DNA of 64,000 bases from Kitasatospora sp. GAS204B (GTDB taxonomy: Bacteria; Actinomycetota; Actinomycetes; Streptomycetales; Streptomycetaceae): contig NZ_JARZAG010000005.1 of NCBI RefSeq assembly GCF_029892155.1, forward strand, positions 275,651 to 339,650, read 5' to 3'. A program made the position numbers and the translations under genes. Numbering within the stretch: the stretch's first letter is position 1; each line of letters opens with the position of its first letter. The notes below the pieces were generated by a model. The model ran no database searches and was not told the DNA's origin. It saw only the letters and a program-made list of their open reading frames with translations. This document shows positions 1 to 7,627 of the stretch, piece by piece.

Positions 1-320
1 TGGCGGCGAACGGCGTGAGCCTGACCGGACTCGACGAGGCGGAGCTGGCGCTGTTCCGCGAGCGGGCCACCGACCAGCCCGTGGGGACCCTTCGACAGGC
101 ACTCGAACTCACCGGCGCGGCAGCGGGGGTGCCCAAGACGCTGGTGAGCTGCTCGTACCCGCTGGACGCGGTGCGGGCGATGATCGCGCAGCGGCACCCG
201 TGGTTCGCGGCGCTCGGCGGGCCGGAGTGGCAGCTGGCGGAACTGCCCACCGGGCACTGGCCGATGTTCTCCGAGCCGGCGCAGACGGCTCGAGTGCTGG
301 CGCGGGTGGCCGACGCCTGA
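1..320 (+). CDS. alpha/beta hydrolase, C-terminal part (5' end outside window)
   Basis: The reading frame is open from the left edge, so this is the 3' part of a longer gene; the internal GTG at 15 is probably not the true start. The last ~100 residues contain the pattern PKTLVSCSYP followed later by LPTGHWPMFSEP. This looks like the C-terminal strand-helix of an alpha/beta hydrolase carrying the catalytic histidine (in GHWPMFSEP). The nucleophile elbow would lie upstream and cannot be seen, so the substrate is unknown. It converges with hicB, with only ~37 bp between the stop codons. Confidence 0.7.
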   Translation, partial: AANGVSLTGLDEAELALFRERATDQPVGTLRQALELTGAAAGVPKTLVSCSYPLDAVRAMIAQRHPWFAALGGPEWQLAELPTGHWPMFSEPAQTARVLARVADA

Positions 321-357
321 GGGAGCGTCACCGATCCTGGCTCGTCGTGCCGGACGC

Positions 358-768
358 TCAGACCTGTGCGCGCCCTTTCTGACTGAGGAGTTGAGAGACG
401 CGTTGAGGGGTGATGCCGAGAACCGCAGCGATCTCACGGCCGGACAGGCCGAGAGCCTTGAGCTGCGCCGCGATCGTGCGCCGCTTCTCACTCGCGCGCT
501 GCTGCGCGGCGGTCGCCTCGTCGTCGGCCGCACGCAGGACGACGAGTTCACCATCGACGCCGGCCCCGATCTCGGGCGTGACACGGACCTCGAAGGAGTC
601 CTCGGGGATGTCCCGCTCCAGGGCGATGTAATCGCGAGCCATGTGCTCGGCGTCGAGCAGCGTGCGGGACTGCGTGACACCGACGCCGTCGATGTGCAGC
701 TCCCAGCCGTGCCGCCACCGCTTGGCGACGACGGTGTACGAAGTCGGCTTCTCGGTCACTTGATCCAT
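358..768 (-). CDS. hicB: HicB-like antitoxin with C-terminal helix-turn-helix
   Basis: The protein is 136 aa. The N-terminal half (YTVVAKRWRHGWELHIDG and onward) has the partial RNase-H-like fold pattern of HicB antitoxins. The C-terminal ~40 residues (LSGREIAAVLGITPQRVSQLL) are a helix-turn-helix likely to bind the operator upstream of hicA. I chose ATG 768 (MDQVTEKP) over the longer frame because it overlaps the hicA stop by 13 bp, which gives translational coupling. In this family HicB neutralises the HicA mRNA interferase and represses the operon. The gene order toxin-then-antitoxin is typical. Confidence 0.8.
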   Translation of the reverse strand: MDQVTEKPTSYTVVAKRWRHGWELHIDGVGVTQSRTLLDAEHMARDYIALERDIPEDSFEVRVTPEIGAGVDGELVVLRAADDEATAAQQRASEKRRTIAAQLKALGLSGREIAAVLGITPQRVSQLLSQKGRAQV

Positions 769-965
769 CCCTTCGGCAGGCAGGCGAGCTTCTTCGCCGT
801 ATCGTTCACAACCCCCGGCGACACCATGGTGTGCCGGGGGATGTGGGCCTGGTGTCGGCCACACGGGCAGATCCACTTGGTGTGACTGCCGAGGTCCGAC
901 TTGACCGTGCAGCCCTGGGCCATCAGCTTGCGCTCCAGTTCCCTGAGCTTCATTCCCGCTACCAT
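756..965 (-). CDS. hicA: HicA-like mRNA interferase toxin
   Basis: This short basic protein (about 69 aa) begins MVAGMKLREL. It carries the HicA double-stranded-RNA-binding-like signature: GSHTKW containing the catalytic histidine, then IPRHTMVSPGVV. HicA proteins cleave mRNA when not bound by HicB. A second possible start is ATG 953 (MKLREL). I prefer 965 because TAGATT at 973-978 is well placed as a -10 box for a leaderless transcript starting at the ATG. No Shine-Dalgarno site is visible. It overlaps hicB by 13 bp. Confidence 0.8.
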   Translation of the reverse strand: MVAGMKLRELERKLMAQGCTVKSDLGSHTKWICPCGRHQAHIPRHTMVSPGVVNDTAKKLACLPKGWIK

Positions 966-972
966 GACCAAT

Positions 973-1012
973 AATCTAGCCCCCTTGATCCTGAGATCTA
1001 GAGGCCCTTGAT
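973..1012 (-). promoter_or_regulatory. hicAB promoter and direct-repeat operator
   Basis: An unusually AT-rich 40 bp directly upstream of hicA holds two direct copies of ATCTAG-N2/3-CCCTTGAT (plus strand 974-989 and 996-1012). They start 22 bp apart, about two helical turns. On the minus strand the proximal copy overlaps the likely -10 TAGATT. This is the arrangement expected for HicB autoregulation. Binding itself is inferred. Confidence 0.55.
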
Positions 1013-1026
1013 TAATCATACCGGAC

Positions 1027-2175
1027 TCAATGATGGAAGAGCCGCAGCCCGGTGCGGGCTAGCGTGATCCCGTGCTCGCGGCAGGCCTGCTCCACCTCCG
1101 CCGAGCGGATCGAGCCGCCCGGTTCGGCGATCCGGGTGACGCCGTGCCGGGCCGCGAAGTCGACGTTGTCGCGGAAGGGCAGCGCGCCGTCGGAGGCGAA
1201 CGAGACGCCGGTCAGTTCGGCCAGCCAGTCAGTCCGCTGACGGAACGTCAATTCAGCAACCGGGGTGGCCAATACGCTGGTGACGTCGGCCGGGAGGTCG
1301 CCCTCCAGGTAGCGCAGCTGCCAGTTGATCCGGTCCTGGCGGCGCACCTCGGGACGGAACTCCAGCGCCCGCACGGCCGGGTGGCGGCGCAACCACCACA
1401 GGTCGGTCTTGGCCCCGGCCAGCCGGGTGCAGTCGACCCGGGACTGCTGACCGGCGCCGATGCCGACCGTGACGCCGTCGCGCACGTAGCAGACCGAGTT
1501 CGACTGGGTATAGCGCAACACCGCGAGACCGAGCAGCAGATCGGCCACGGCGGCCGGCGACAGCTCCTCGCCGACCGACAACCGGAGCAGGTCGGCGGAG
1601 AGTTCGGCCTGATCGCGGTCCTGCTCCAGCCGCAGGCCGTAGAGTTCGCGGACCTCGCGGGCCGGCGGGCGGTAGCCGGGGTCGGCGGCCAGCACCAGGA
1701 ACCGCCCGCCCTTCTTGCGGCTGAGCCGGTCGACGGTGCCGGGGTGGTAGTCGGGGGCGATGATGCCGTCGCAGACCACGGTGGCCAGCAGCTCAGCGAG
1801 TTCGGCGTCCACCGGGTGCGAGACGGCGGCGAAGTCGCCGTAGGAGGACTTGGGGTCGGCGTCCCGGGCCCGCAGGTAGGCACTGGTGACCGGGCCGAGG
1901 CCGGCCGCACTCACCCCGTACAGCTCGGCCGCCGCCTGGTCCACCGGGCCCGCCAGCGCGGCGCCCGCCGGGGAGACGTGCTTGAACGAGGCGGCGGCCA
2001 CCTGCCCGCCCAGCGCCCGGCTGGCCTCGCTCACCAACTGCCAGGCGTTCAGCGCGTCCAGCAGGTTGATGTAGGAGGGGGTGCCGCTGAGCAGGCGGAC
2101 CGGCTCATCGCCCGGACGGACCGGTAGTACGGGGGCAGCGGCCTGGTGGGGATTCATGCCATAACGCAGTCGCAT
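1027..2175 (-). CDS. AICAR transformylase-like protein (PurH homologue lacking the cyclohydrolase domain)
   Basis: The protein is 382 aa and starts at ATG 2175 behind GAGGAG (2181-2186). It matches the formyltransferase part of PurH: RYGMNPHQ at the N terminus, NLLDALNAWQLV, the active-site block AASFKHVSPAGAA with the catalytic Lys-His, RARDADPKSSYGD, and DGIIAPDY with a KKGG stretch. Full-length PurH is about 520 aa; the N-terminal MGS-like IMP cyclohydrolase domain is absent here. The expected reaction is transfer of formyl from 10-formyl-tetrahydrofolate to AICAR, in the cytoplasm. The organism should carry a complete PurH elsewhere, so this may be an auxiliary copy. It stands alone on the minus strand. 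Confidence 0.8.
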   Translation of the reverse strand: MRLRYGMNPHQAAAPVLPVRPGDEPVRLLSGTPSYINLLDALNAWQLVSEASRALGGQVAAASFKHVSPAGAALAGPVDQAAAELYGVSAAGLGPVTSAYLRARDADPKSSYGDFAAVSHPVDAELAELLATVVCDGIIAPDYHPGTVDRLSRKKGGRFLVLAADPGYRPPAREVRELYGLRLEQDRDQAELSADLLRLSVGEELSPAAVADLLLGLAVLRYTQSNSVCYVRDGVTVGIGAGQQSRVDCTRLAGAKTDLWWLRRHPAVRALEFRPEVRRQDRINWQLRYLEGDLPADVTSVLATPVAELTFRQRTDWLAELTGVSFASDGALPFRDNVDFAARHGVTRIAEPGGSIRSAEVEQACREHGITLARTGLRLFHH

Positions 2176-2382
2176 GGTGACTCCTCGTCAGCGAGATCGT
2201 CGGAATTCGCTGATGGAGGCGCCCAGGCGGTCGACGCTCGCATCGGATCACCGGCCGCTCCCCGGTGGTGGCCCACCTTCGCCAGTCGCGGCCGGGTCGG
2301 AAGTATAGGCCCAGCACCGATGCGCGATGATCGGCTCGGGGGGCCGTCCGGTACGGCCACACTGGACCAAGGGAGCTCGACC

Positions 2383-3090
2383 ATGGACGAGTCCGCGCCG
2401 CTGCTGGTGCTCTGGGACATCGACCACACGCTGATCGACGCCGGCACGGTCAACCGCCGCGCGTACGCCGCCGCGTTCAACCGCGCCACCGGGCAACCGC
2501 TCACCCGGGCTTGGCAGTTCGACGGCCGTACCGAGCTGGCCGCGGCCGCCGAGGTGCTCCGGGCGCACGGCTTCGACCCCGGGGACGGGCTGCTCGACAG
2601 CTTCCTGGAGCTGGTGGTGGCCGAGATGCACGACCGGGCCGCCGACCTGACGGACGAGGGGCGCGTGCTGCCCGGCGCGGTGGCCGCGCTGGCGGCGCTC
2701 GGCGCGCTGCCCGGGGTGTGGCAGTCGGTGCTGACCGGCAACCTGCGGCCGCTGGCCGAGTTGAAGCTGGCCGCCTTCGGCCTGGCCGGCCGGTTGGACC
2801 TGCGGTTGGGCGCCTACGGGGACGACGCGGTCGACCGCACCGACCTGCCGGAGTTCGCGTTCGCCCGGGCCGAGCAGGTGCTGGGCCGGCCCTTCACGGG
2901 CAGCCGGGCGGTGATCATCGGCGACACCCGGCGCGATGTGGCCACCGCGCTGGCGGCCGGCGCCCGCAGCGTGGCCGTGGCGACCGGGGCGGCGTCGGCC
3001 GCGGAGCTGGCTGCGGCCGGCGCGGACGTGGTCCTGCCGGACCTGGCGGACACGGCGGCGGTGCTGCGCGCGATCACCGGGGAGCGCTGA
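2383..3090 (+). CDS. HAD-superfamily hydrolase (phosphoglycolate phosphatase-like)
   Basis: A 235-aa protein starting at ATG 2383 with an AGGGAG ribosome site just upstream. Motif I is WDIDHTLID (nucleophile Asp and acid Asp), motif II is the Thr of SVLTGNL, motif III is the Lys in ELKLAAFGL, and motif IV is IIGDTRRDVATA. The helical cap between motifs I and II fits a C1-cap phosphatase. It probably removes phosphate from a small metabolite, but the substrate cannot be read from sequence. The longer upstream frame is rejected for lack of a ribosome site. Confidence 0.85.
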   Translation: MDESAPLLVLWDIDHTLIDAGTVNRRAYAAAFNRATGQPLTRAWQFDGRTELAAAAEVLRAHGFDPGDGLLDSFLELVVAEMHDRAADLTDEGRVLPGAVAALAALGALPGVWQSVLTGNLRPLAELKLAAFGLAGRLDLRLGAYGDDAVDRTDLPEFAFARAEQVLGRPFTGSRAVIIGDTRRDVATALAAGARSVAVATGAASAAELAAAGADVVLPDLADTAAVLRAITGER

Positions 3091-3155
3091 CCGGCGGGGC
3101 CGGGGCGGCGAACAAACCGGTTGCCACCGCCCGGTGCGCCTGCTCAGCTGGGCGG

Positions 3156-3944
3156 ATGGCACTGGAACTGGATGCGGCGCAGGTACTGGCGGAGTACGAC
3201 CGGCAGGCGCGCCGGGAGCGGGGCCCGGACGGGCCGGACGCGGTGGTCGAGCGGGTCGGGTCGGTGGTCCGGCAGGACGGCGGGGAGCACGGCTGGTCGG
3301 GCGTGCTCTGGTCCGAGCTGGACGAGCGGACGGCGGATCCGGCGATCGCCGAGCAGCTGCGCCACTTCGGTGCGCTCGGCCGGGAGTTCGAGTGGAAGCA
3401 CTACAGCCACGACCGGCCCGCCGACCTCGCCGACCGGCTGCGCGCCGCCGGCCTGGTGCCCGAGCCGCCGGAGACGCTGATGGTGGCCGAGGCCGCCGCG
3501 CTCACCAGTGCGGTCGAGCTGCCGGCCGGTGTCCGGCTGCGCACCGAGACCGACCGGACGGCGATCGAGTTGCTCGGCCGGGTGCACGAGCAGGCCTTCG
3601 AGAACGACGGCTCGCGGCTCACCCGCGAGCTGCTGGACGTGCTCGACCAGGCACCCGAGACGCTCGCCGTGGTCGTCGCGATGGCCGGTGACGAGCCGGT
3701 CTGCGGGGCCCGGCTGGAGCTGCTGCCCGGCACCTCCTTCGCCGGTCTGTGGGGCGGCGGCACCGCACCCGGGTGGCACGGCAAGGGCCTGTACCGGGCG
3801 CTGATCGCGCACCGCGCGCGGCTGGCCGTCGACCGCGGCTACCGCTACCTACAGGTGGACGCCTCCGACCAGAGCCGCCCGATCCTGGCCCGGCTGGGCT
3901 TCACCGCGCTGAGCGTCACGACACCTTTCACCTACGAGCCGTAA
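3156..3944 (+). CDS. GNAT-family N-acetyltransferase
   Basis: A 262-aa protein starting at ATG 3156. The C-terminal half is a GNAT domain: the strand VCGARLELLPGTSFAGLWGGGT, the acetyl-CoA pyrophosphate loop region PGWHGKGLYRALIAHRARLA, and the terminal QVDASDQSRPILARLGF. The N-terminal ~110 residues form a second, weaker GNAT-like half. The acceptor amine is unknown. It lies 65 bp after the HAD gene in the same direction and may be co-transcribed with it. Confidence 0.75.
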   Translation: MALELDAAQVLAEYDRQARRERGPDGPDAVVERVGSVVRQDGGEHGWSGVLWSELDERTADPAIAEQLRHFGALGREFEWKHYSHDRPADLADRLRAAGLVPEPPETLMVAEAAALTSAVELPAGVRLRTETDRTAIELLGRVHEQAFENDGSRLTRELLDVLDQAPETLAVVVAMAGDEPVCGARLELLPGTSFAGLWGGGTAPGWHGKGLYRALIAHRARLAVDRGYRYLQVDASDQSRPILARLGFTALSVTTPFTYEP

Positions 3945-3989
3945 TCGCCTGAGCACCTGCCGTCACGGTTCGCGCTAGCATGCGTCGCC

Positions 3990-4823
3990 ATGATCACTCT
4001 GCGCCACCGGACGGGCACCGTCCTCGCCGCCCTGCCGCTCCTGCTGCTCGCCGTCGCCGCGCCCGGACCCGCCGCCGCTGCCACGACGGCGGGCCGGCCG
4101 GGCTATGTCGCGCTCGGCGACTCCTATGCCGCCGGCGTGGCGGCCGGCTCCTACGACCCGGCGAGCGGCGACTGCCACCGCAGCACCCGCGCCTACCCGG
4201 CACTGTGGGCCGCCGGCCACCCCGGCGGCGACTTCCTCGATCTCGCCTGCGGCGGGGCGGACACCGCGGCCGTGCTCTCCGGCCAGCTGCCCCGGCTGCC
4301 GGCCGGCACCGCAATGGTGACGCTCACGGTGGGCGGCAACGACCTGGACTTCTCGGACGCGGTGGTGGACTGCCTGCAACCGCTGACCACCGAGGGCAGG
4401 TGCACCCAGGCACTGGACCACGCGGCCGAACTGCTGCACGACCAGCTGCCCGGCCGGCTCGACCGGCTGCTCGGCGCGATCGGCCAGGCCGCCCCCGGCG
4501 CCCGGGTGGTGATCACCGGCTACCCGCACCTGCTGCAGGAGCACGCGGCCGCGACCTGCTGGGCCGGGACCGACGACCGCCGGACCCGCTTCAACCAGCT
4601 GGCCGACCAGCTGGACGAGCTGATCCAGCGTCAAGCGGCCGCCCACGGTGCCCAGTTCGCCGACCCGCGCGCCACCTTCGCCGGGCACGGGATCTGCGCC
4701 GGGCGCGGCGGCGAGTGGATCACCGGCATCGTGCTGCCGAGCCTCTGGGAGTCCTTCCACCCGACCGCTGACGGGCAGTCACAGGGCTACCTCCCGGTGG
4801 TCGCGCAGGCGCTGGCCGGATAA
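3990..4823 (+). CDS. secreted SGNH-family esterase/lipase
   Basis: A 277-aa protein with a signal peptide: basic start (MITLRHRTG), a leucine/alanine-rich core and an AAA-type cleavage site near residue 30. SGNH blocks are present: block I GDSYAAG with the nucleophile Ser, block II Gly in CGGADTA, block III GGNDLDF, and block V with SFHPT (catalytic His). Paired cysteines suggest disulfides, as in secreted Streptomyces SGNH lipases. It should hydrolyse ester-linked lipids or acyl groups outside the cell; the precise substrate is not evident. Confidence 0.85.
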   Translation: MITLRHRTGTVLAALPLLLLAVAAPGPAAAATTAGRPGYVALGDSYAAGVAAGSYDPASGDCHRSTRAYPALWAAGHPGGDFLDLACGGADTAAVLSGQLPRLPAGTAMVTLTVGGNDLDFSDAVVDCLQPLTTEGRCTQALDHAAELLHDQLPGRLDRLLGAIGQAAPGARVVITGYPHLLQEHAAATCWAGTDDRRTRFNQLADQLDELIQRQAAAHGAQFADPRATFAGHGICAGRGGEWITGIVLPSLWESFHPTADGQSQGYLPVVAQALAG

Positions 4824-4987
4824 CCGCTGGCCGCCGGGCCCTCCCCCGGTCGAGACTGTCCCGGTCGCACCCACCCGGCCGGCGCCTTCCACACGTGCGT
4901 CCGGACGGTCCGGGACGGGCCCCGGCGGGCGGGCGGCCCGTCGGGGTCGGCGCGCATCAAAGCCCGTAGGCTGGGCAGGTAGGGTCC

Positions 4988-5006
4988 GTGGAACGGAGCG
5001 TTCCAC
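4988..5006. promoter_or_regulatory. 19-bp palindrome upstream of the PAC2 gene
   Basis: GTGGAACG, a 3-base centre GAG, then CGTTCCAC form a perfect palindrome about 87 bp before the PAC2 start. The symmetry and short centre suit a dimeric repressor site rather than a terminator. No regulator gene lies beside it, and the function is inferred. Confidence 0.4.
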
Positions 5007-5092
5007 GTGGTCAGGAGAGCAGTCGGCAGTCGGCCGGCCGCGACCGTCCCAGGGCGGGGAGCGCGGCCGGATCGGCCGGAGGGAGACGCTGG

Positions 5093-6208
5093 GTGATCGA
5101 GCTGGAAGATGTTCCCGAGTTGATCGACCCGGTCATGGTCTGTGCCTTCGAGGGCTGGAACGACGCGGGCGACGCCGCCTCCACGGCGGTCGGACACCTG
5201 GAGGAGACCTGGGGCGGCAAGGTGATCGCCGCCCTGGACGCGGAGGACTACTACGACTTCCAGGTCAACCGGCCCACGGTCTGGCTGGACGGCGGGGTGC
5301 GCCGGATCACCTGGCCGACCACCCGGCTCTCGGTCGTCCGGGTGACCGAGCCGACCACCCGGGACCTGGTCCTGGTGCGCGGCATCGAGCCCAGCATGCG
5401 CTGGCGCTCGTTCTGCAACGAGCTGCTGGGCTTCGCCCACGAGCTCGGCGTGGAGCTGGTCGTGATCCTCGGCGCGCTGCTCGGCGACACCCCGCACAGC
5501 CGCCCGGTGCCGGTCAGCGGCGTCACCTCGGACGCCGAGCTGGCCCGCCGGCTGGACCTGGAGGAGAGCCGCTACGAGGGTCCGACCGGCATCGTCGGCG
5601 TGCTGCAGGAGGCCTGCGCGCACGCCGGGGTGCCAGCCGTGACCCTCTGGGCCGCAGTGCCGCACTACGTGGCGCAGCCGCCGAACCCCAAGGCCACGCT
5701 GGCCCTGCTGAACAAACTGGAGGACCTGCTCGACCTGCGGATCCCGCCCGGCGAGCTGCCCGAGGACGCCCGGGCCTGGCAGCTGGGGGTGGACCAACTG
5801 GCCGCCGAGGACAGCGAGGTGGCCGAGTACGTCCAGCAGCTGGAGGAGGCCCAGGACACCGCCGAGCTGCCGGAGGCCAGCGGCGAGGCGATCGCCCGCG
5901 AGTTCGAGCGCTACCTGCGCCGCCGGGACAACCAGGGCCCAGCCGGCGAGAAGCCGGTGGCCGGGCGGGCGATCACCGAGCGCGCCACGGACGGCCCGGC
6001 GGGCGGGGCGGGGGCGACCGAGGCCGAGACGGGCGTGGACACGGACGCCGACGCGGATGCCGCGCAGGACGGCGGCGCGACCGGGTCCGACTCGGGCGCC
6101 GGGCCCAACTCCGGTGCGGCGGACGGGAATCGCGACGAGGACGGCGACGGCGCCGACGGTCACGGGGCCGATGGCCGCGGGGCCGACGGCAAGGGCACGG
6201 CGCGCTGA
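5093..6208 (+). CDS. PAC2 (proteasome assembly chaperone) family protein
   Basis: A 371-aa protein starting at GTG 5093 behind GGAGGGAGA. Residues ~1-270 match the actinobacterial PAC2 family: VMVCAFEGWNDAGDAAS, the WP-TTRLSVVRV strand, the central ELLGFAHELGVELVVILGALLGD block, and VPHYVAQPPNPKA. The last ~85 residues are a low-complexity Gly/Ala/Asp/Glu tail that is probably disordered. PAC2 proteins are linked by name to proteasome assembly, but the bacterial role is not established. Homologues are widespread in actinobacteria. Confidence 0.85.
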   Translation: MIELEDVPELIDPVMVCAFEGWNDAGDAASTAVGHLEETWGGKVIAALDAEDYYDFQVNRPTVWLDGGVRRITWPTTRLSVVRVTEPTTRDLVLVRGIEPSMRWRSFCNELLGFAHELGVELVVILGALLGDTPHSRPVPVSGVTSDAELARRLDLEESRYEGPTGIVGVLQEACAHAGVPAVTLWAAVPHYVAQPPNPKATLALLNKLEDLLDLRIPPGELPEDARAWQLGVDQLAAEDSEVAEYVQQLEEAQDTAELPEASGEAIAREFERYLRRRDNQGPAGEKPVAGRAITERATDGPAGGAGATEAETGVDTDADADAAQDGGATGSDSGAGPNSGAADGNRDEDGDGADGHGADGRGADGKGTAR

Positions 6209-6264
6209 CCCGTCATCAGCCGATCATGATCAGATGATCCGGCGACCAGGCGGTCCGGTGGTCA

Positions 6265-6301
6265 GCCGATGACCGGCGTCGGGCAGCCGCCGGTCATCGG
6301 C
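6265..6301 (+). terminator. hairpin terminator after the PAC2 gene
   Basis: A perfect 14-bp inverted repeat (GCCGATGACCGGCG, 6265-6278, and its complement 6288-6301) with a 9-nt loop lies 56 bp after the PAC2 stop. There is no T-run, as is common in high-GC genomes. Confidence 0.6.
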
Positions 6302-6430
6302 CGCCACCAGTGCACCCGTCAGGACCGATACCTGTCAAGGGTCTAGACCATTCTCCGCCCCGCTCTCCGCCAAACCCACCCATCCCACGCCAGGGCCCAG
6401 TTCTCCCTCCGGCGGCCGCCGCCGCTCCCG

Positions 6431-6467
6431 CGTCCGCATCCACGTCCACGTCCGCGTCCGCGTCCGC
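6431..6467. repeat. hexamer repeat (GTCCRC) upstream of the slipin gene
   Basis: About six near-perfect copies of the 6-bp unit GTCCGC/GTCCAC lie 54 bp before the slipin start codon. The tract is non-coding and of unknown function, and could vary in copy number between strains. Confidence 0.5.
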
Positions 6468-6520
6468 AGCTGCGGAGTACCGTGGAGGTTCGGAGCCGGT
6501 GCGGGCCGAGGTGATCAGCC

Positions 6521-7561
6521 ATGGTTGTCCTGGATGTGGTGTTGGGTGTGCTGGGCGGACTCGCCGCGTTCGGCGCGGTCTGGACCGCGCTGAGCGTCCG
6601 GGTGGTGCAGCAGTTCCAGCGAGGCGTGGTGTTCCGGTTCGGCCGGGTCCGCGACGAGGTCCGCGACCCGGGCCTGGTGATGCTGCTCCCGGTGGCCGAC
6701 CGGATCCGCCGGGTGAACGTGCAGATCGTGACCATGCCGGTCCCCGCCCAGGAGGGCATCACCCGCGACAACGTCACGGTCCGGGTGGACGCGGTGGTCT
6801 ACTTCCGGGTGGTCGACCCGGTGCGCGCCACCGTCAACGTGCAGGACTACCAGTTCGCGATCTCCCAGGTCGCGCAGACCTCGCTGCGCTCGATCATCGG
6901 CAAGAGCGAACTGGACGACCTGCTGGCCAACCGCGAGCCGATCAACCAGGGCCTGGAGCTGATGCTGGACAGTCCGGCGCTCGGCTGGGGCGTGGAGATC
7001 GACCGGGTCGAGATCAAGGACGTCGCGCTGCCCGAGTCGATGAAGCGCTCGATGGCCCGGCAGGCCGAGGCGGACCGCGAGCGGCGGGCCCGGATCATCA
7101 CCGCGGACGGCGAGTTCCAGGCGTCCAAGAAGCTCTCCGACGCCGCCAAGATCATGAGCCGGACCCCGGCCGCGCTCCAACTGCGGCTGCTCCAGACCGT
7201 GGTGGAGGTCGCCGCCGAGAAGAACTCGACCCTGGTGCTGCCGTTCCCGGTCGAGCTGCTGCGGTTCCTGGACAGCGCGACCAAGACCAGCGACGCCCAG
7301 CGCGGCGAGGAGCCGGCTGAGCTGGCTGAGCCGGTTGAGCCGGCGGCGAGCGAGCTGCCCGGGATGCCCGAGGTGCCCGAAGTACCTGACGTGCCCGACG
7401 TGCCCGACCTACCGGTGCCCGAGCTGCGTGCCGCGACCGAGGTCCAGGCGCCCGAGATCCCCGGTCAGGAGGCGCTGGCGCTGGAGGTCCCGACGGTGTC
7501 CGTCAACGGCACCTCCCCTGGCGGCACCGCGGCGTCCGGCGGGGCGTCCGCGAGAACGTGA
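6521..7561 (+). CDS. slipin/stomatin-like SPFH-domain membrane protein
   Basis: A 346-aa protein starting at ATG 6521 behind GAGGTGA. It has an N-terminal membrane segment (LDVVLGVLGGLAAFGAVWTAL) followed by an SPFH domain: QFQRGVVFRFGRV, DPGLVMLLPVADRI, MPVPAQEGITRDNVTV, and the C-terminal coiled region QAEADRERRARIITADGEFQASKKL. This is the usual prokaryotic slipin layout. The last ~70 residues are a Pro-Glu/Asp-Val rich tail with short repeats (PEVPDVPDVPD). Slipins form oligomeric membrane microdomain scaffolds. No NfeD partner is adjacent. Confidence 0.88.
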   Translation: MVVLDVVLGVLGGLAAFGAVWTALSVRVVQQFQRGVVFRFGRVRDEVRDPGLVMLLPVADRIRRVNVQIVTMPVPAQEGITRDNVTVRVDAVVYFRVVDPVRATVNVQDYQFAISQVAQTSLRSIIGKSELDDLLANREPINQGLELMLDSPALGWGVEIDRVEIKDVALPESMKRSMARQAEADRERRARIITADGEFQASKKLSDAAKIMSRTPAALQLRLLQTVVEVAAEKNSTLVLPFPVELLRFLDSATKTSDAQRGEEPAELAEPVEPAASELPGMPEVPEVPDVPDVPDLPVPELRAATEVQAPEIPGQEALALEVPTVSVNGTSPGGTAASGGASART

Positions 7562-7565
7562 GAAC

Positions 7566-7607
7566 GCCGAGGGCCGCCGACCCGGTATCGGGTCGGCGGC
7601 CCTCGGC
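7566..7607. terminator. bidirectional terminator between slipin and mshC genes
   Basis: A perfect 19-bp inverted repeat (7566-7584 and 7589-7607) with a 4-nt GTAT loop sits between two convergent genes, 5 bp after one stop and 20 bp before the other. It should terminate both transcripts. Confidence 0.8.
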
Positions 7608-7627
7608 AGTGGTGACGGCACGCGCTG

